From: Paracamarosporium sp. OC-R06-R3
Lineage: Eukaryota; Ascomycota; Dothideomycetes; Pleosporales; Didymosphaeriaceae
DNA: 64,000 nt
Direction of reading: 5' to 3'
Assembly: GCA_019828545.1 (NCBI GenBank)
Contig: JACVRA010000246.1
Coordinates: forward strand, 370,512 to 434,511
Both the position numbers and the translations under genes were made by a program. This document shows positions 60,148-64,000 of the stretch, in pieces. The notes under the pieces are model-generated. The model saw nothing but the letters and a program-made list of their open reading frames with translations, was not told the origin of the DNA and did not search any database. How positions within the stretch are numbered: position 1 is the first letter of the stretch; each line of letters begins with the position of its first letter.

Positions 60148-62098
60148 TTATTTGGGAAGTCGGTCGTCAGCCTCTCCGTCCAGCGCGAGAGTGAGAACAG
60201 AATCGGTGTCTGACCCGATCGACGTTCCGAAACCAGCTTCTTCGTCCGTGATCGAGTTCGAAAATTGGGTATTGTTGCGCTTTTCCTGCATCGCAAAACC
60301 AGGTACCCATCCAATCATGGCAACGCCTGCGATGGTCCACCATGCCAAACCTGACATGCCGATGTGAACACCCACGGAATCAACCGCGCCTGACACCGTC
60401 GGACCGAAGCCCCTCATGACACTCGCAGAGGCAGCGGCTGCGCCGTTTAGCGTACCGAGAACTTTCTTGGACGGAGAGGCGTTGGCCAGCATGATGGCAA
60501 GGGATGGATACGAGAATGCCTGAGCCGTTACCTTCCAAACCAGGATCAATACAATGCCGGGAATGCGTAGACTCTTGGGCAGGAGCGCGAGGTAGGGTGC
60601 CAAGATGTACATAAACGGATAAAGCGCGATGGTCAGCCAAAAAGTTCGTAGACTTCCAAGTTTCTTGCTGATCCAGGGGAAAAGGACAAGTTGAGCGATC
60701 ATCTGAAGAACACCTTGGATGCTGAGAAGAAGGCCGTTTGTCTGCGTCGACAATTGGAAACCGCCCGTAAAGTAGAATGGGAGGTTGCGGTCCTCGCCCG
60801 TTGACTCGTCCCTTGACATCAGGATGGGCAGCAGTTGCTCAAGCGATATCGTGTGGCTGCAAGACACGTCAGTTTTGACATCCCGCCAATCGGAGGAGCA
60901 CTTACAAGGCGAGTATGCCGTAGCACACGATGTTCAGGCAGGCTTGCTTGGTGAATGCATCGCGTATGGATGGCGCATGTACGGTGTCCTTGTCAAGGGA
61001 AAAGGGGGGTAGCTCGGAGATGGACGGTCGTGAGCTGCATAGCGTTGGGGAGCTGTCAGTGCTCCTGTACGCCGCTGCATCGTCATCTCCCAACATTGCG
61101 CTCATCTCGTCCAGAGAGGCATCCTTGTCGCTCAAGGGCACATATGCAGGACGACCCCACACTTTGCGGAGAAGCCATTGGCCGAGTTCGGTACCGCGGT
61201 CATGATCGTACTTGCGATCCTCGTGTGTCTCCTCTAGAAATAGAAAGCCCACGCAGAGTCCGCAGGCGACCACTGCTGTGCAGACCAGGTTCGGGAGCAG
61301 ATACGGGAAGGTTTCGAAAACGGTGCCCTCGAACCAGGTAGGGAGAGACAGTGCGGGGCGTGCGAGAATGCCGCCGAGCGAGGCGCCGACGATGGTGCTA
61401 CAAAAGAGCGGTCAGTTTTCGTGTTCCAATGGAATCCAGGGGAGGACGAACCCAAGGCACCAGACAGAAGGCATGATGGAATACGCGCGCGCTGTGCACC
61501 AGAGTCAGCACATCCGGCCCCTTTCGCGGAGGCAATAAACTTACGCTGGTGCTTCTCCACCGTTACCAGCTCCGCGACGGTAGTCTGAAGAACGCCGATG
61601 TTCCTGCGTCTGCGTTAGCGAGCGCTACTGCACTAGGTCCCACGCATGACCTCACCCATTGAGCGCTCCGCCCAGCGCCCGCGCAAACATGGCAACGGGC
61701 AACGACTTTGCAAATCCAAAGAGCAGCATGCTCAGGCCGGTACCAAACAGCCCGCCGAGGAGAACCTTCTTGCGCCCGACCCGGTCGCTGAGCCGTCCCC
61801 AGAATATGCCACTCATGCATTCCATGAAGGCAAAGGCCGAAGTGATCATGCCGACATAGATGGAAATCTTGCTTTCGTCGTCTGTGATCTTGAAGTCTTT
61901 CACCATGTAGTATGCGTATGGGAAGATGGACATGAATGCAATTGGTTCGCATATCCGGCAAAGTGCTGGTTTGGTCAGAATTCACACAACATCACCATCT
62001 GTCTGAGCGAAAGTAAACGTACCGAGTATGGCCAATTGCCGTGTAGGAAAGGGTGCATTCTCTTGTGGGTGGGTAGAAACCCTGCCATGGCGAGCCAT
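60148..62098 (-). CDS. Major facilitator superfamily transporter (ZIFL/YCR023C-like)
   Basis: Join is complement(60148..60856, 60906..61397, 61452..61491, 61545..61603, 61656..61965, 62023..62098), 561 aa. Introns are 49, 54, 53, 52 and 57 nt and all are GT..AG. The spliced start is MARHGRVSTHPQENAPFPT followed by the first segment LAILALCRICEPIAFMSIF. The MFS A motif is GRLSDRVGRKKVLLGG. The N-half ends near NIGVLQTTVAELV, then a long acidic loop (about DKDASLDEMSAMLGDDDAA) precedes the C-half (SIQGVLQMIAQLVLFPWIS onward). Expected to be a proton-coupled exporter in the plasma or vacuolar membrane; substrate unknown. It is intron-rich, with exons of 40 and 59 nt in the N-half. Confidence 0.9.
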
Positions 62099-64000
62099 TT
62101 TACCTGTATCAACGCGGTGCGGCTACGGCGAGGATAGGATGAACTGGTGAAGGTAGGGCTGAGGGTAGACGTCAAGGCTATTGAAGAGGGAAGCTATACA
62201 TATGCAAAGTGTCAGACGACGACACTAGTGCTTGGGGTTTTAAGAAGGGGGGTCAGTGTGATATAGAGGCGGGCGTCAGAAGTTATATACGACAGGTGCA
62301 AGATTTAAGTGGCGCTGTGTGAGCGGGTAGACCGCTGCTAGTGACAAGGATGACAGCGGCGGGGAGGAAACGGGGAAGCAGGCGGTGATTGTTGTGGATG
62401 TGGATACGTGGTAATGGGCGGATAGAGACAGCGGGAGGACCAGCACATGTAATCGAGAGCGGAGCCACGTCTTGGACAAAGCAGCGGTCATGATTATGTC
62501 GGTAGGGCGGCAAGAGGGTTGTGCTGGCGCCCGTCTCCTCTCCAGTACCACCGTACATGACTTTGTGACTCGAAACCAACGGAATGCAAGCCTGTGTGCC
62601 CGAGATGAAGGCAAGACTGGGCTCTCTGCCCCTGAGCGTGGGCCAGGGCTGTGGAAGCTTCTCAACACACAGGACCCCGGCCGGCTTGAGCGGAACCAAG
62701 GCATTGGAGGTGCTAGAGGCAACCGAGTAAGGCGGACCAGGGTAGCAAGTGTATGAGCGTTGAGCAACCAAGTGGCATGACAGAAAACTCGCGAAGAGAA
62801 GATCACCGCGCACGTCCCGGCATAGCATGTGGGCTTGGACTAGCCAAAACCCGCGGAAGCGGACAGGTTCCTAGGCTGCAGCAGGCCCATCAGCGCACCA
62901 CGCATCGTACAAGGGATCCCTGCTGCGACCCGACAAAGACTGAACGTCGTGCCGACCGTCTCTGGCCGCACTGAAGCCGCAACCGGAGACGGAAGCTATT
63001 TCAGCTTCCCCGGGGGCAAACATGAATCCTCACGGTCCGACGTCCTCTATTCGCTCCCCGACTAGAGCGTCGACGGCGTGGCAGCTTGCTCAGGGGCAAC
63101 CAGCAGTGCGCAGGACGATCGAAGTCTTCGACAGCGAGCGAGTCAGAGCACGGAGCAGTCGGCTTATTTTATTTTTTTTTTTTCGAGAAACATGCCCCGC
63201 GAATCAGTGCGCCCCTCAGGGCTGCATCATGGGGGGGAGCGTGGCAGCATCAAACAGCCGCGAGGGCGGGCAAGGCTGCAAAATGGCGGTGTAATGGCAA
63301 CAGGACGATTCGACCAACGAAAAAGCACAGTGATGCGGGCGATGACGATGGATGAGATGATGGCCGGTGTGGGCTGCGAGTCGCGGTTCTGTCAGCCAAC
63401 GTGGGAGGATTCTCGTGTCGTGTGGTCGCCATGCTCCGCGCCGTAATTTGCTGGCGGCGGTGATGCTATCCACCCACGCGGTCAGCTGGATGGGCCGGGT
63501 CGTGGCAGCGACCGAGGGCGAATATCACGGACGGGATTGTCGAGCATGGCATCAGCTGACGGGTGCGTGTCTGGACTCGAGGACAAAGGTTCGCAGCGTC
63601 CCTTGGTCAGCGTGGGGCCCGGAAGCGGTTCCGTCGCGTGTCGCAAGACGGACGCGTGCAGCGTCGAGGGCGAGTCTGCGCGGCGAGGGGACAAAAACGG
63701 GCAAGCACAACGGCTGTTTCGCTGCGAGTGGAGCCGGGCGTGCGGCGGTGTGGACGTAAGGCTGGCTGTGGCAGGGCAAGGCCGGGGTTGCTTGCAGGGC
63801 CACGCGAGATTGACACGATGGGCAGGGGGCAGAGAAGAAAGTGAGACGGCCAGTGTTCTTAGCGGCTTCTGGGCTCGAAACCGCGATCCACACGGTGTGA
63901 TTGCTGCCAGAATCCTCCGACGGGCGGGGCGCTAGGCGTGAGGCTGCGTCGCCTTGGGATGTGGGTGGGCGCGGGCGCGGGCGTGGGCGTGGGCGTGGGC
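62099..64000. other. Gene-free GC-rich terminal segment
   Basis: Promoter of the MFS gene at the left. From about 62800 onward the sequence is GC-rich with many overlapping ORFs on all frames, none with a motif. A T-run lies at about 63170-63182. The last 40 bases are a hexamer repeat. Confidence 0.5.
63961..64000. repeat. GC-rich hexanucleotide repeat at window end
   Basis: GTGGGC/GCGGGC units repeated about six times to the last base. It continues past the window edge. Confidence 0.85.

Noticed and set aside
62276..62828. Overlapping minus-strand ORFs upstream of the second MFS gene
   Set aside because: Two frames are open at once over the same GC-rich promoter DNA; neither has a motif.

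Overview
This 64-kb window is eukaryotic, from a filamentous ascomycete. Genes carry many short introns (about 46-150 nt) with GT..AG ends and CTAAC/CTGAC-like branch points. Orthologues of fungal core genes are recognisable, and gene families such as HET, Zn2Cys6 regulators and DHA1 MFS transporters are typical of Pezizomycotina. The mix is most like Dothideomycetes/Pleosporales, but the species cannot be fixed by eye. All exon joins below were built by hand from reading frame, splice sites and family motifs, and each complete gene model sums to a whole number of codons.

Layout: 1-12 kb holds an F-box protein (cut by the window edge), a fungal transcription factor with a degraded zinc cluster, a small RING protein, a HET-C-terminal-like protein and an orphan ORF. 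12-31 kb is a conserved housekeeping block: DBF4, ATG12, ketopantoate hydroxymethyltransferase (panB), the E2 enzyme UBC8, the karyogamy protein KAR5, mitochondrial ribosomal protein L6, a methyltransferase, an orphan and a TBC-domain RabGAP. 32-34 kb is a DHA1-type MFS transporter. About 34.6-44.2 kb is an AT-rich accessory island with orphan genes, a class-3 lipase, a Myb/SAP-like nuclear protein, a decayed TPR fragment of an NLR-type gene, and two inverted-repeat elements. 44.2-49.2 kb is a very large secreted NodB-type deacetylase with five C-terminal repeats. 51-62 kb has peroxisomal thiolase, an Asg1-like Zn2Cys6 regulator with a polyQ tract, and a second MFS transporter. The last 1.9 kb is gene-free and ends in a GC-rich hexamer repeat.

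The genes do not form one biosynthetic cluster. Several conserved pairs share divergent promoters: RING/HET-like, panB/UBC8 and KAR5/MRPL6. The most striking observation is the UBC8 gene: the conserved protein can only be recovered in frame if two micro-exons are used, one of 3 nt and one of a single nucleotide. No tRNA, rRNA or CRISPR array was recognised.
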